From the NCBI GenBank assembly GCA_024138015.1, contig JAMXBB010000002.1, positions 11,275,258 to 11,339,257 on the forward strand: a stretch of DNA of 64,000 nt, read 5' to 3'. Below, piece by piece: positions 34,841 to 46,300 of the stretch. Each line of letters starts with the position of its first letter. Position 1 is the stretch's first letter. The DNA comes from Lumnitzera littorea. Lineage: Eukaryota; Streptophyta; Magnoliopsida; Myrtales; Combretaceae. The notes beneath the pieces were generated by a model. It was not told where the DNA came from and made no database searches. It saw only the letters and a list, made by a program, of their open reading frames with translations. The translations under genes and the position numbers were made by a program.

Positions 34841-36793
34841 GAGGAAGAAAAATGAAACACAAGTGTCAGTGGAAGAAAGAGAAAATAGAGAGTTTTAATA
34901 GATGTAGATATGTTGAAGGGTTGGTTTTGAATGATGAACTAATCCTACCTAGTATGAGGTAAGTCTGAACATGCTGCTGAATTGTTAAATTCAAAAAATT
35001 TTAGTAGTTCGATCTTTAAGAATTAGCAGTTTGACTTTCCAATTCAAAGTAGGCTACCTCAATTTGAAAAAATAAAAATAAAAATAAAGAAGAAAAACAA
35101 ACAATTTATCTGCTGGCTTTATATAAAGTATCACATGCATAAATGTAGATGTTGTGTATTGGAATCTAAAATTGGAATCTCAATCGGAATCGCGGAAGAA
35201 GGCAAAACATGCCATTACATGTCATATATACTTTCAAGTTTCAATACTTCAATAATGAATCATACTTACACCTCTCACATCACAACACAATTGCTATTTA
35301 TATTTGAATGAGAATTTTTCATCATTTGCAATTTCTCTTGCCTTAAAATTACTTAATATTTTAATATTAAATCAATATTATACTCACACGGTCCAAATCA
35401 ATTATTTATAAATGAAACAAAATTTGAACCGAAAATAACAATGAATCATTTACATGTCAATATGTATAATGTATATATATGTAAAGTGTTATGATAATCT
35501 AAGGAAAAAAATATGAGTACGAGAGAGGACAAAAAATTATGTGTGGGAACACAAAAAACAAATACAAAGAAGGATTGAATTACGAAAAACAAAAAACATA
35601 AACAATTTAAGGGCTAATGTACTGGCCTTGACCTATAACCATACAACTAGTCATGATTCAATCTGGAGTCGGCCTGTGAATTAGCTGTTCTAAGTTGGTT
35701 TGGTCTAACAACTAAATCTAAATGGAAGTTGCATAGAGGGTGGAAGAAAGAGAGAAGTACACTATTGATGAAAATGTATAGTTGCACAAAGCCAAAATCG
35801 CCTTTTAAAGGCGATTTTGAATACTATATTGGGATTATTTTTTCAAGAACTATATTTTTGGGTTATTTTATTTTATTTTTTTCTCCTTTTCTTATATTTT
35901 TTCACTTTCTTTACCAATATTTTTGGTTTTTATACTTTGTATAACTATATATTTTATTTCCATGTGAAAATATTAATTAGACATGTGTGTCTACTTTTAA
36001 TTGATTTATAAAAAATTAATTTTTAAAATAATGTCACTAAACATTTTTAAATAATAATATAATAAAAAATTACAAAAATTTAGAACTTACAAAAAGAAAA
36101 AAAAATTAAAAAAGCCTTACTAACCACCCCCTACCTGAGTTACTAATAAGGCTATTAATACCATAATTGAGTTGTAACCTACTATCATAAGTAGTTCGTG
36201 CAACCTATTAAGGTGGTAAATGGCCATTAACCAAGATCTTATGGAGTTATCTTCAAATTTCTTTTTCTTTTTTTCCCACCATTTTTTATGGTGATAGTCA
36301 TCCACCACCTCAATTAGATCACACAAAATACCTATTTTCATAGGTCACATTGCTATCGTATATCAATGGCCTTACCAGCTAATCTCATATCTTTAGGTGG
36401 TTCGCAAGGCTATTTTTTTTTTTCCTTTTTATGATATATATTTTTTTAATTTTTACAATTTTATATTGCTCTTATTATATTATTTAATTAAATATATTTA
36501 ATAATGTTACTTTATTAGATTAATTATTCGTGACCTATTAGAAGCCCACTAGTTAATATTTGCATATGGAGATAAAACACAAATATACAAATTGTAAAAA
36601 TGAAAAGATAAGTATGCACAAAGGTAAAAAAAAAAAAAATGTGTAAAATTTCATGCATATAAATTGTAATTTACCCAAAAATATTCGTCATAAACCATTT
36701 TTTGAATATACTTTGTACTTGGTTCGAAATTATGATATGAAGCAATGACCCAACAAGAATTGAATTGTGTTGAATCAAATAAGGTTATCGATA

Positions 36794-36798
<5 letters not shown>
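34841..36798. other. Intergenic DNA
   Basis: AT-rich, no gene recognised. It contains a perfect palindrome at 35793-35819 and several TTTTTATTTTT-type runs (35860-35950, 36410-36460). Confidence 0.35.
35793..35819. repeat. Perfect palindrome, 13-bp arms
   Basis: Arms CAAAATCGCCTTT and AAAGGCGATTTTG around a single central T. It could form a short hairpin or mark the centre of a small inverted-repeat element. Confidence 0.8.

Positions 36799-36840
<42 letters not shown>
36799..36840. repeat. (GA)n microsatellite
   Basis: About 21 uninterrupted GA units. Confidence 0.95.
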
Positions 36841-36843
<3 letters not shown>

Positions 36844-36846
36844 AAA

Positions 36847-36996
36847 TGGGCCAACACGATAGTCCGTCGTATGATAATGGATCACTGCCTTATTTGGGCC
36901 AACACGACAACTGAACTTTGAAATGGGCCGTTTCTGCAGCACAATATTGTGGATCAGTTACACCAGCGGTCCCAAAGTCCAACCGTTCTATGGGCC
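36847..36996. promoter_or_regulatory. Cluster of four TGGGCC motifs
   Basis: TGGGCC at 36847-36852, 36895-36900, 36924-36929 and 36991-36996, next to the (GA)n tract. TGGGCC/TGGGCY (site II) is bound by TCP factors in promoters of plant housekeeping genes. No intact gene starts on either side, so this may be a relic promoter. Confidence 0.35.
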
Positions 36997-36999
36997 AAC

Positions 37000-38720
37000 T
37001 TTATCAAGAGAAACAGCTGTGCCCGACAATGCCTATAAGCCCATTAAGAAAAACCAAAAAATTGTCGTATTATGTATAGTACTAATACTATTAATTAACT
37101 CTTTAATAAAATATAAAATAATAAATCTCTAAGTCATTCTCAGGGCCTTGCGTATATTAGGGTGGAGAAAGGAATGCATAAAACTTGAAGGGGATTCCAA
37201 ATAAGCCTAAAGGGTTTAAAGATTCAATTGGTTTTTTTTTTTTTTTTCTTTACCTATCAACTCTTATTTATTTTCCTAGCCAAGATTGATGGTATACAGC
37301 CTACTGAATCAACAGTTATTATTTCGTACTATGTCATGTATAAATATCAGCTATCTTATATATAAATTTATAAATACATTATAATACAATAAATAATTGC
37401 TCATAATGTTTTTTTATTAACATGACAATTAAAATATCGAATATAAAATATAATACATTGATCAACATTTATTAAAATATTATCGTTTTTATAAAACATA
37501 ACCAATTTGAGATTCCAATGTGATTCAACTTCTATCATATTGTTCAAGAGAGCCGAACCATACTCTATATCATTTTAGGCATCCTCAAGCTAAAGCACGA
37601 ATCAATTTGAAAATAAGGGAAATTCTTGGAGTAAGTCGTCAATCTCGTGCATTTTCTGATAACAATATGTGATCTTTTTGGTAACACTCGTATAAAAGTA
37701 GTAATTAATTGATAGGTACCAATTTTTTTTTAACTTTTTCGATTATTTATAATAGTGTATTTTAGGGTAATATTACTAAAAATTCTATGTGGTTTTTAAG
37801 ACTTGATATTAAGTCACTTATAAGTACGTACCACCAAGTATATCTCTAAAAACAGACACCAATTTTACTAGCTGTTTATTGTATTTCACGCATTTACTCT
37901 ATCCGATGTCTACCCCTAGTCATGGGTTCTAAGCTTGAACCTTATAAGTTGTACGAGCAAGATCTCAGTTCAACATATTTGAAACTTGTCTTTATAAGTT
38001 GGGTTTTAGAAACGATGTTTTACATATACTAACCTACTAAAACCTATTTTTTTTCTAGAACGGTTTCAAGGGCAAAGTAGTGATTGATTAGATGATGGGC
38101 ATTTAAGAGGTTATCTTACCATTCATCATGCTAGACTTAAGTTGTCATAAGAAAATATAAGAATAAGTCTGAAAAACATGTTCATTTTTTGGTAACATAA
38201 CTAGAAAATACACTATACTAGAAAGTGTAAAGAGTTAGTGGACACCACCTTGGTTTTACGAGAAAATATATAGTGCTACCAAAAAAAGTGTAAAAAGGCA
38301 TGTTCACTTTTTGGTATCACTTATTTCTAAGTTGCCTAATTGCTACTTATGTTTAGAAATGTCCGAGCATTAGAACTTGTTGAATCTAAAATCTATTTAA
38401 CTCTACATATGCGGTTAGATTCTAAGATGGGTATTAAGTTTCAAGTGGGAGCCTAAGGTTCTAAATATTTAAAAATTTGACTACTCAAGTGATGCATAAA
38501 CATGACACCATACCCTTTTAAAACTATTATAACATGTTCATTTCATGGAATAAAATAAGAGGAAATGAAATTGGAATTCCATAAGAAATAAAAAAAACGG
38601 TATAACATATAATATTTTATTTAGTTGAATTTATAAGCAATTTAAGAATAAATATGTAATATAATTTTAATAACTAAATTATCCTTAATCCATTTTCTTT
38701 TTCAACTAATTTTAAAGTAA
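37000..38720. other. Intergenic DNA
   Basis: No gene recognised; AT-rich with a poly-T run at 37231-37246. A GTGTAAAAAG/GTTCATTTTTTGGTA-like phrase occurs twice (about 38170-38235 and 38285-38325), suggesting a small duplicated segment. Confidence 0.35.
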
Positions 38721-38825
38721 CAAGCGGTAATGGTAGTTGACGGCGGTGATAGAGTAGTAGCTACAATGATTAGTAGAGGTAGTGGTGGCAGTAGCAGCGG
38801 CGGCAGTAGCAGCGGCAGTGGTAGC
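38721..38825 (+). repeat. Trinucleotide (GGY/AGC)n tract, left half
   Basis: Imperfect repeats of GGT, GGC, AGC and AGT triplets (e.g. GGCAGTAGCAGCGGCGGC). The tract resumes at 53137 beyond LTR B, so the LTR inserted into it. Target duplication candidates are gtagc (38821-38825) and gcaac (53137-53141). Confidence 0.75.
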
Positions 38826-40503
38826 TGTAAGCCTCACTACCAGTCACTCAAAGTTTCGATCAATTGAAAGATTCGATCAAGTCTAAATTTTAAGCAAAAC
38901 CATAAATATTAGTAAAAATGATCATGTAAGTTCAAATTTAAGAAAATAAGTAATAAAATAAAAGAATATAAAAATTCCAAATTTTAAGTATATAACTTGT
39001 TATTTATAAAAAAATACGTAAAATGTATTCAGATAATTAACGAATCGCTAGAGATAAATTATATATATACTAAAAATCATAAAATGACCTAAATAATATT
39101 TAGGAATATTTATTTGTATTATATATGAATTTACATGTAGGTAGAAATACGCGTAAGGAAAAATCAAGAAAAATCAGGAAAAATGAGGAAAAATCCAGAA
39201 ATGAGGCATGACAATCTGGAATTGAAGAAACAAAATCAACCAATTAAAATGCAATAAATAGAAAGTGGAAAAAAGAAGAAATAAAGTAGTTGTTTAATCA
39301 AATTAATACACAATAAATTTCCTAAAGCTCTATAAATAATAAGAAAATTTCATAAGCTCATTTGGTCAGTTTGGAGAGTTAGAAAAATAGAGAGAGGCGA
39401 AATTGAGAGAAAAATTAGGGTTAGAAAAAGAAAATAAGAAAAACTGTGCAATTAGGGACATAAAGAGGAACCAACACAAGACAAGCAGTTGGAAGTGGAC
39501 GGCCACCACTACCACACGGTGGTGGCAGCGCCTAGATCGGCCAACAAGGCCACGGCGGCCGGCGGTGGCCGAAGCCACCCAGACCGGTTAACTCGATTTC
39601 CAGCTCGATTTTGTATATTTTTGTAAAAATTGTAAATATTCTTAGAAAATTATGAATTTTGTAATTCTATAATATTTTTTAATTCTATAATATTTTTGTA
39701 TGTAGTTTTTAGAAAAAATATTATTTTAATGAAAATATGTCCCATGACATATAACCCTTAAGAAATCATGTAAAACCGAGCATGTTTCGGTTTAGAAATA
39801 AATGATCTTAGGAGTGTAATTTTGAACCCAAAATTTTTGTACAAACTACTTAGATGATATAGAATAGTTCTATGAAGCCCGTTTACAAAAATTAATTTTT
39901 GAAAATTTTAGATAATTTTTAGACCTTAAAATGAGGCATAAAATGGGCAATTTAAGGTTAATTAAGTAATTAAATGGTTAATTACTGATTTAGTGAATAA
40001 TTATATGTTTTAAGATGTTGAAATCTAATGAAGTATGATACTTGTAGCATTTAGGGTGTAGATGTAATTATTAAATTAATTATGTAGTAAATGAGTAATA
40101 GGGAAAAATAGTAAATTTTAAGTTAATTTTGTAAATTAAGGTAATTAGGTGTAAAATCTAATTTAGGATGAATTTATTCACTTTGAAATGATAATTGATG
40201 TTAGGAGATGGTAATTAGAGTAATAGAAATATTAGATGTGTATTATATACATAATAGGTGATAATACAAAATATGTAATTATTAGAAATATAATAAATAG
40301 AAAATATTAGGATAAAAATTGATATTATATAAATAATAGGGATATATAATAAAACTAATAGAAAACTTAAATTTATGTAATTATATGAAAAATGTAAAAA
40401 ATTTCTTACATTAGGAATAAATTCAGTACACTAATAAGGATTTAAGTGTACCGGGTGGAATAAAATACTAAGTAAGGGTAATGATGGTATTTAGGATATT
40501 TGG
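38826..40503 (+). repeat. LTR B, first part
   Basis: Contains a TATA-like TCTATAAATAATAAG near 39330-39344, then a leader with CTCATTTGGTCAGTT and a GC-rich segment (39490-39590) with complementary CCACCACT/GGTGGTGG words. Short open frames on both strands here (about 39366-39591) are not genes. The target duplication of the nested element, tttgg, lies at 40499-40503. Confidence 0.8.
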
Positions 40504-40769
40504 TGTAGACACCTAATTTTTGCCCTTCCATAGTTTTAGTTTTTATTTTTTATTTTTTTAATTTTTATTTTTACAAAAAGGGTCCTAATTCAAAAATAAT
40601 AAAAGATATTAATAAATAATGAAAATACCAAAAAAATAAGAAAAGAAAAATTATAAAGATTTCGTAGATTTGTAGGAAGTAATTTATATTAAGAATAATT
40701 AGTTAATTTTAGTTTAGGGATTCAGATACTTTAAATATAATTTAATGGTAATTAATGTTAAGAAACAGG

Positions 40770-40850
40770 TCAACGATCTAACGGATAAGCAGCGGAGTAC
40801 TTAAGTAGATTTAATTAGAGGTCACAGGTTCGAGTCTCAACAAGCACCAA
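40770..40850 (+). repeat. tRNA-like motif inside the LTR
   Basis: Wording AACGGATAAGCAGCGG with GAGGTCACAGGTTCGAGTCTC resembles the A- and B-box of a pol III promoter of a tRNA-derived SINE. The same motif occurs in the 3' LTR at 49360-49443. Confidence 0.5.
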
Positions 40851-41940
40851 TGTCTTTATTTCGGATATATTAAGATTTGATTTGGGCTGGGCTTTATAAA
40901 AAGAAGAAAACCACAACGGGAGGGAGAATCAGCTTCATTAAAGTAGGCCTGAGCAGATTCCATCCACGCCGATCACTCTACGTAGCAGCAGCAGCGAACG
41001 TCTTCTCATCCAGAATCTGAACGGCGCAATCTGGACACACAACCCGACGGATATCGCGCAATCTGGACGCCACAGATATAGCCCACAAATACACACACTC
41101 CGATCAACCGATTACCAGCCAATATTGATGGTGGCCGCCATCGCTAGACACTACCTATAGCACAACGATACAGCGCTTAGTTGTCATCTGCATGCGCAAG
41201 AGCTGAATAGTTTGCTGCTGAAGTTTCCTCGACCAGATGAGTTACGCTGACCAGAAAATTGCAGCAGCAACATATAGATACACCTTGAACTCCGACGATC
41301 GCTACACATCGCTGCCTATCAGCTTCGCCTCGCCAACCACAAATCTGCTACTGCTAACCAAACGCATAGCTACTGCCAAAGAACATCAGGTTCGATCTTC
41401 ATCAAATTTTTACTATTTAATTAATTATCTATTTATGATTGTTATGTTATATTATTATTATTTGGATTTTTAGTCATGTAACATAGCATATATGTGAATA
41501 TTTTAGGTTAAGAATATTATATTTTAAGTGGTTATGTAACAATAATATAGATATACATTTTAACTTAGATGTTTTCCTTAGTATTATATTTCTAGGAGTC
41601 CCCACTTAGAAAACTCGTTTTTTGAAACAAAGTTAATGAATTTTTCAAAATTTTAGGACTTTTAGCGAAATTTTTTATAAAATAATAATACTCAAGAGTT
41701 AAGACCCCTTTAGATTTTTTTTCATAAATCGAATAAATTAAAATGTAAACTTGAACGGTTTTCAAAATTAAAATCAACCAACACACGAAAGATTTTAAAG
41801 GAAAGAACTACGATCGTGTGATCCGGCTAGCGGGTACGTAGGCACCATTGGGGCGACGATAAAATATGTAATTTTTCTAAATTAAAAAATCATTTTGATG
41901 TTGATAAAATAAAAAAAAATCTTTAATTGACTTTTTTGCT

Positions 41941-42190
41941 ATGGTTAGACATCTTTTCCATAATTTAGATATCTTTTCCATAGTTTAGATGTCTTTTCCA
42001 TAGTTTAGATGTCTTTTTCATAGTTTAGATGTTTTTTTCCATAGTTTAGATGCCTTTTCCATAATTTAGATGTCTTTTTCATAGTTTAGTTTTCTTTTTT
42101 ATGATTCAGACATCTTTTCTATAATTTACATTTTTTTTTGTGGTTTAAAAATCTTTTTCATAGTTTAGACATCCTTTCTATGATTAGGAT
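41941..42190 (+). repeat. Tandem ~23-bp repeats in 5' LTR
   Basis: About ten imperfect units of TTTTCCATAGTTTAGATGTC. The equivalent array in the 3' LTR (50800-50990) has fewer units. Confidence 0.8.
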
Positions 42191-42960
42191 TTTTTTTTTC
42201 TTTCTTTCTTTTTTAATGTTTTAAGCATCTTTTCTATATAAAAGTTTCATCATGTAGAACATTACATATTTCATAAAATCTTTAGGGTTTTTCTTGAAAA
42301 TAAAAAAATTATCACTTATTTATTTTTAAATAAAAATTTTAATTTGGCGCTTTTCAAAAATTAGGTTTTTAGGTTTTTTTTTTTATAGTTAGGAATAAAA
42401 ATTAGGCTTCTAGGGATTTTTCTTAATAAAAATAAAATGGTTAATAAAAACGCAAATTCAACCAATCATTTCTTATAAAAAGAACCAACACACTAAAAAT
42501 TTTTTAAAAGAACTACGATGGTCTGATTCTGGCTAGTGGGTACGTAGACACCTTCGGGGCGACAATAAAATATGTAGAAACTTAGGTTTTATTTTATTTT
42601 TTTTATTTATTTTTAAAATATTATAATTAGAAAAATGATCCTAATTTTGGCAAATAGATGGTGGTATCTATTAGGGTTTAATAGGTTAACCTCCGAATTT
42701 GAAACCCTCTAATTCTTTGTTAAAATTGAAATAAAAAATCGGTAGCCAAATCGTAATCAATCCACCCAATTGATTACGGTTTCTTTTTCTTTTTCCGACT
42801 TCGGTCGGGTGGCAACTCCAAAAAATTATTTTCAATAAAAAAAACTGGAATTTCTCAATTTCTTTAGTCGAGGATTAATATTAAACGGGTTAGGGTTTAG
42901 TATTAATCAAGAAATGAGAAATCAATTTTAAACAAAAACCGAAAAATCAAACTCGACAGT

Positions 42961-42980
42961 TTGGCGACTCCACTGGGGAC
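42961..42980 (+). other. Primer-binding-site-like sequence of the Tat/Ogre-like element
   Basis: TTTGGCGACTCCACTGGG just after the 5' LTR. Similar TGGCGAC-type sites follow the LTRs of Tat/Ogre relatives. Which tRNA pairs with it was not established here. Confidence 0.55.
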
Positions 42981-43586
42981 CGCTAGAGAGCTAGCCACTA
43001 GAAGTTACCGAAAGTAGGATTATTTTAAAAAAAAAAATTAAATAATAAAAAAATAATAAAAAAGAACTTAGGTATGTTGTTAGATGTATTTGTTTATTTT
43101 ATTTATTTGTTTTTTTTTTACTAACATTTTTTTGTTATGCCAGTTTATTTAAAGGGGGAATTTTAGGGGGTTTTACTTTTACTTTCTTTTCTGCATCATA
43201 AATGCATAGTAAATACGGTCAGAACCAGGTCGTCTTAGAACCTTAGGAGAGGGGCCATTGTGTAGGCTTCGAATGTTGTGGGGTAACCACCTTCCAAGGC
43301 TGATCAAGCTACCCCACTCAAGTTCAAATGCGACTACATAATCGTTGCTTTGAAAAAAAAGTAGTGGTTGCAGAACTTGAGGACCTTTAGAACCCACCCT
43401 TTATATTACATGAAAACTTTTTCAAAAATTACAAGTACTTATGATGTGACAAACCTAAATTGATAAAGACAATTGTGAAGTTGTGATCATAATTGTAATC
43501 TTCCATTGTAAATAATTTGTAATAATTTCATGTAAAGTCTAGAATACGTTGTAATTAGAATTTTAATTTTGATTTTTTAATCAGTC
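42981..43586 (+). other. Leader of the Tat/Ogre-like element
   Basis: Non-coding. A/T runs and the phrase CTAGAGAGCTAGCC follow the primer site. Nothing else recognised. Confidence 0.5.
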
Positions 43587-43847
43587 ATGGTTAGACCAAG
43601 TCAAGGGTTTTTTAAAGACATTCATGTCCACCTACTGCATTGGCCTCAAAAACTACTTCAAACGTGGTTTCAACTTTTCAGCCCAGATAAACAGGAGTTT
43701 ATTAAGAATAAAATTGGGCCCATCCTCTCTCTACAGAAGAATTCCGTTAACATCACTCTAGTGTAGGCCTTCGTACATCTATGGGAGCCCGAATCTATCG
43801 CTTTTTGTTTGGGCCCACATCAGCTGAGCCCAACCTTCACAGAGTAA
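43587..43847 (+). pseudogene. Gag-like relic of Tat/Ogre-like element
   Basis: From ATG 43587: MVRPSQGFFKDIHVHLLHWP, then FSPDKQEFIKNKIGPILSLQ, then ITLV, a stop at the usual Gln, AFVHLWEPESIAFCLGP and LSPTFTE with a stop at 43845. The pattern 'ALAQFW.P....F.FG...L.PTIEEY' is common at the start of Tat/Ogre gag-like proteins. Only about 86 codons remain, and no protease, RT or integrase follows. Confidence 0.65.
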
Positions 43848-46300
43848 ATAAAAAAAAACATAAAAATAAAAAAGAAAGAAAACAAAAGAATCAAACCTGT
43901 AAAATAATAAGTAGTTATCATTGTGCCTAGTATTCTACCCACCAGAAATATTCATTCTTTTAGGTAAATTCAATATTTTGTAAATAGTCTTCTTCATTTG
44001 GAATAAATAAGATTTAAATATTTTCTTTGTTTAGTCTTTTATTCTTCAGAATTCCTCATTTGTAAATAGACTCTCGGTAATGTTGTTCTCGGCTTGTATA
44101 TATTTCCATGAAAGCAATCTTTCGTAATCATCCATTTACAATTCCATCACTTGGTCTTTGTAACATAAAAGCCCTAACTTTTCCTCTCTCTCTTTCAAAA
44201 AAAAAAACAAAAACAAAAACAAAAACAAAGAAAGAAAGAGAAAAGAAAGAAAAAAGAAGGAAAGGAAAGAAAAGAAAAAAAAAGAAATTTGCTAACGGTT
44301 ACAAATCCTTATAGGGTTTGGGATAAACACAATTACTTAGCCTATTAAAGCAGATAACCTAAACAGACCCGCTTGGCCCAAGAAAATAACCAACCATACC
44401 TGAGCCCTAGCCCATCAAGATAGTTGAACAAACTCAAGGTTTGAGCTATCAAGTCCAACCATGAACCAAGTCAAAACACAAAGCCGTGAAACATTATCCT
44501 AAGCTTAATCCCTGGTACAAACAAAAAGGGCAATTCATTAGTCCCTTCCACTGCAAAAGTTGTTAGTTCCAGCCCATTCGAACTCTAAAAAAACCTAACC
44601 CAAAATCAGATATGGAAGCTTAAGGGTGTTAAGACCCATAAGTCTGGAGCATAGGGCATTCAGTTTTTGAAATTTCACAATTGGGGCATGTTCCAAAGAA
44701 TTGGGGAGTAAGGTCCGTCATCACCTTAAGGTCAATCCATCCTTATGTAAGGAATTGGTAACTCACTTTTAAAAAAGTTTTGAATGAAAAGAGGCAAGCT
44801 GTATTCTATACACTAACCCTTAAACATTTTGAGAGATGAGAGACATCATGGTGAGGATATTTTGGACTCATTCCTTAAAAGAGGTCCATTTTGAATTTGA
44901 TACGCAGACCGAAATGAAGTTAGGCATTCATTTTCAAATCCTAAACACAATTATCCTTTGATAACCCCGTTGGACTGATTTGGAGTCACTTCAAATGTAA
45001 ACCCTGTCAAGAACCACCCCACAGTGGGGCAATTCGGAGGTTAAAGTCATTAATTAGGAGAGAAGGATAAAACTGATTTGTGCTTACCCCAGTAATAACA
45101 ATTCAAGGATAATTTTTGTTTTCGATAAATGGTTCTCTTTGAAGAAGAGCTAACATTTTTCTAAATACTCCAAAGGCCACATATACCTTACCTAAGCCAA
45201 TGCACTCTGAACCTATACCTATGGATTTAGGACCTTGATTCATTGAAAGACAAAAACTTGACAAAAGAGATAGTTATTTTTGGGGGAGCGAAAAGAAAGA
45301 AATGAAATGAAAAAAGAAAAAAAAAAGAAAAAAACTAGGAAAAAGAAAAATGAAGAAATACCTAAATATCGGGCTTGAGAAAATTCTCAATCAAAGAAGG
45401 CCCGAGTTACTTTAAAAACATAAGCCTTAAATCGCATTCCTAACCAAAAATACAAAACCTCATATTTATTCAAAATCACGTTTTCAACCATAAACCAAAA
45501 ACTCCATATTCGGTTCAAAATCACACCCCAAATCATGAACATAAACCCTTTCTATCCACTCAATTCTTAAACACAAGACCTTTCCACCCACTATACCTTT
45601 CTATTCAGAGCTCTTCCAACTTTGAAGAATAATTTATCTAAGATAAAAATTATTTTTGAACTTGGGGCAAGCACACATCTAGTTCATTCCTAAGGGTTCT
45701 TGACTTGTACCCCCAGGTTGGACGAAAGCACTTCTTTCAAAATAGGCCCTCTCAATTAACTTCTTTTGAAACCATTTGACCAAAAGCCTAACTTACAAAT
45801 ACTAAACCCAAAAAGACCTAACAGATCGATCAAAATGTATCATTTACAAATTGGATTATAATTTCTAGAATAGTAATCAAGAGTGAAATCTAAACCAAGA
45901 GTGCATAAGGAAGTTCTCTTTGACTAAACTAATTGTAAGTTACCTTTTCTTTACAAAATGAATGTCTAAGGCCTATCCAAGAGGCTCATTGTCTAGGTTA
46001 CAAACTAGGGTTGATATGAGATACCTTACATGATTATAACGTTTGCCTTTTAAATAGGAATTTGTATCCGTTAGCAAACTTTCAAGGAAAAAGAACGAAA
46101 AAAGAAAATGAAAAGACATGAAAAGGAGAAAGAGAAAGTGGAGGCTTGTTACAAGTTTTTCCAGTCCATTTCATCCATAGTAGCCAAATTTTCAATTCAT
46201 GTTATAAACAGTTTTCACCAAATTCTTCGTTTGTAAATTCCTCAAATCAAGAGTTTTTTTTTTTTTTTTTCGAGACAGCTATGTTCCTTAGTTTACTTTC
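43848..46300 (+). other. Non-coding interior of the Tat/Ogre-like element
   Basis: No gene seen. It holds A/G-rich runs at 44199-44290 and 45290-45350 and phrases such as GGGGCAATTCGGAGG. Probably decayed gag or untranslated sequence. Confidence 0.45.

Larger units (their letters stand above)
40504..42958 (+). repeat. 5' LTR of the Tat/Ogre-like element
   Basis: 2455 bp. Compared with the 3' LTR it lacks two segments (about 90 bp after 40861, about 140 bp after 40937). It contains a tRNA-like GGTTCGAGTCTC motif, two copies of a GGTACGTAGRCACC..GGGGCGACRATAAAATATG segment (about 41834 and 42539), and tandem short repeats at 41941-42190. The open frames within it are repeated in the 3' LTR and are not genes. 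Confidence 0.85.

Noticed and set aside
39366..39591. Overlapping frames on both strands with GC-rich stretch
   Set aside because: They lie in the leader part of LTR B; similar but unconserved in LTR A.
41237..41473. 78-codon plus-strand frame
   Set aside because: It is duplicated in the 3' LTR (50144-50332) with different start and is LTR sequence.
44108..44314. Lys-rich plus-strand frame
   Set aside because: Arises from an A/G-rich low-complexity run in the non-coding interior of the Tat/Ogre-like element.
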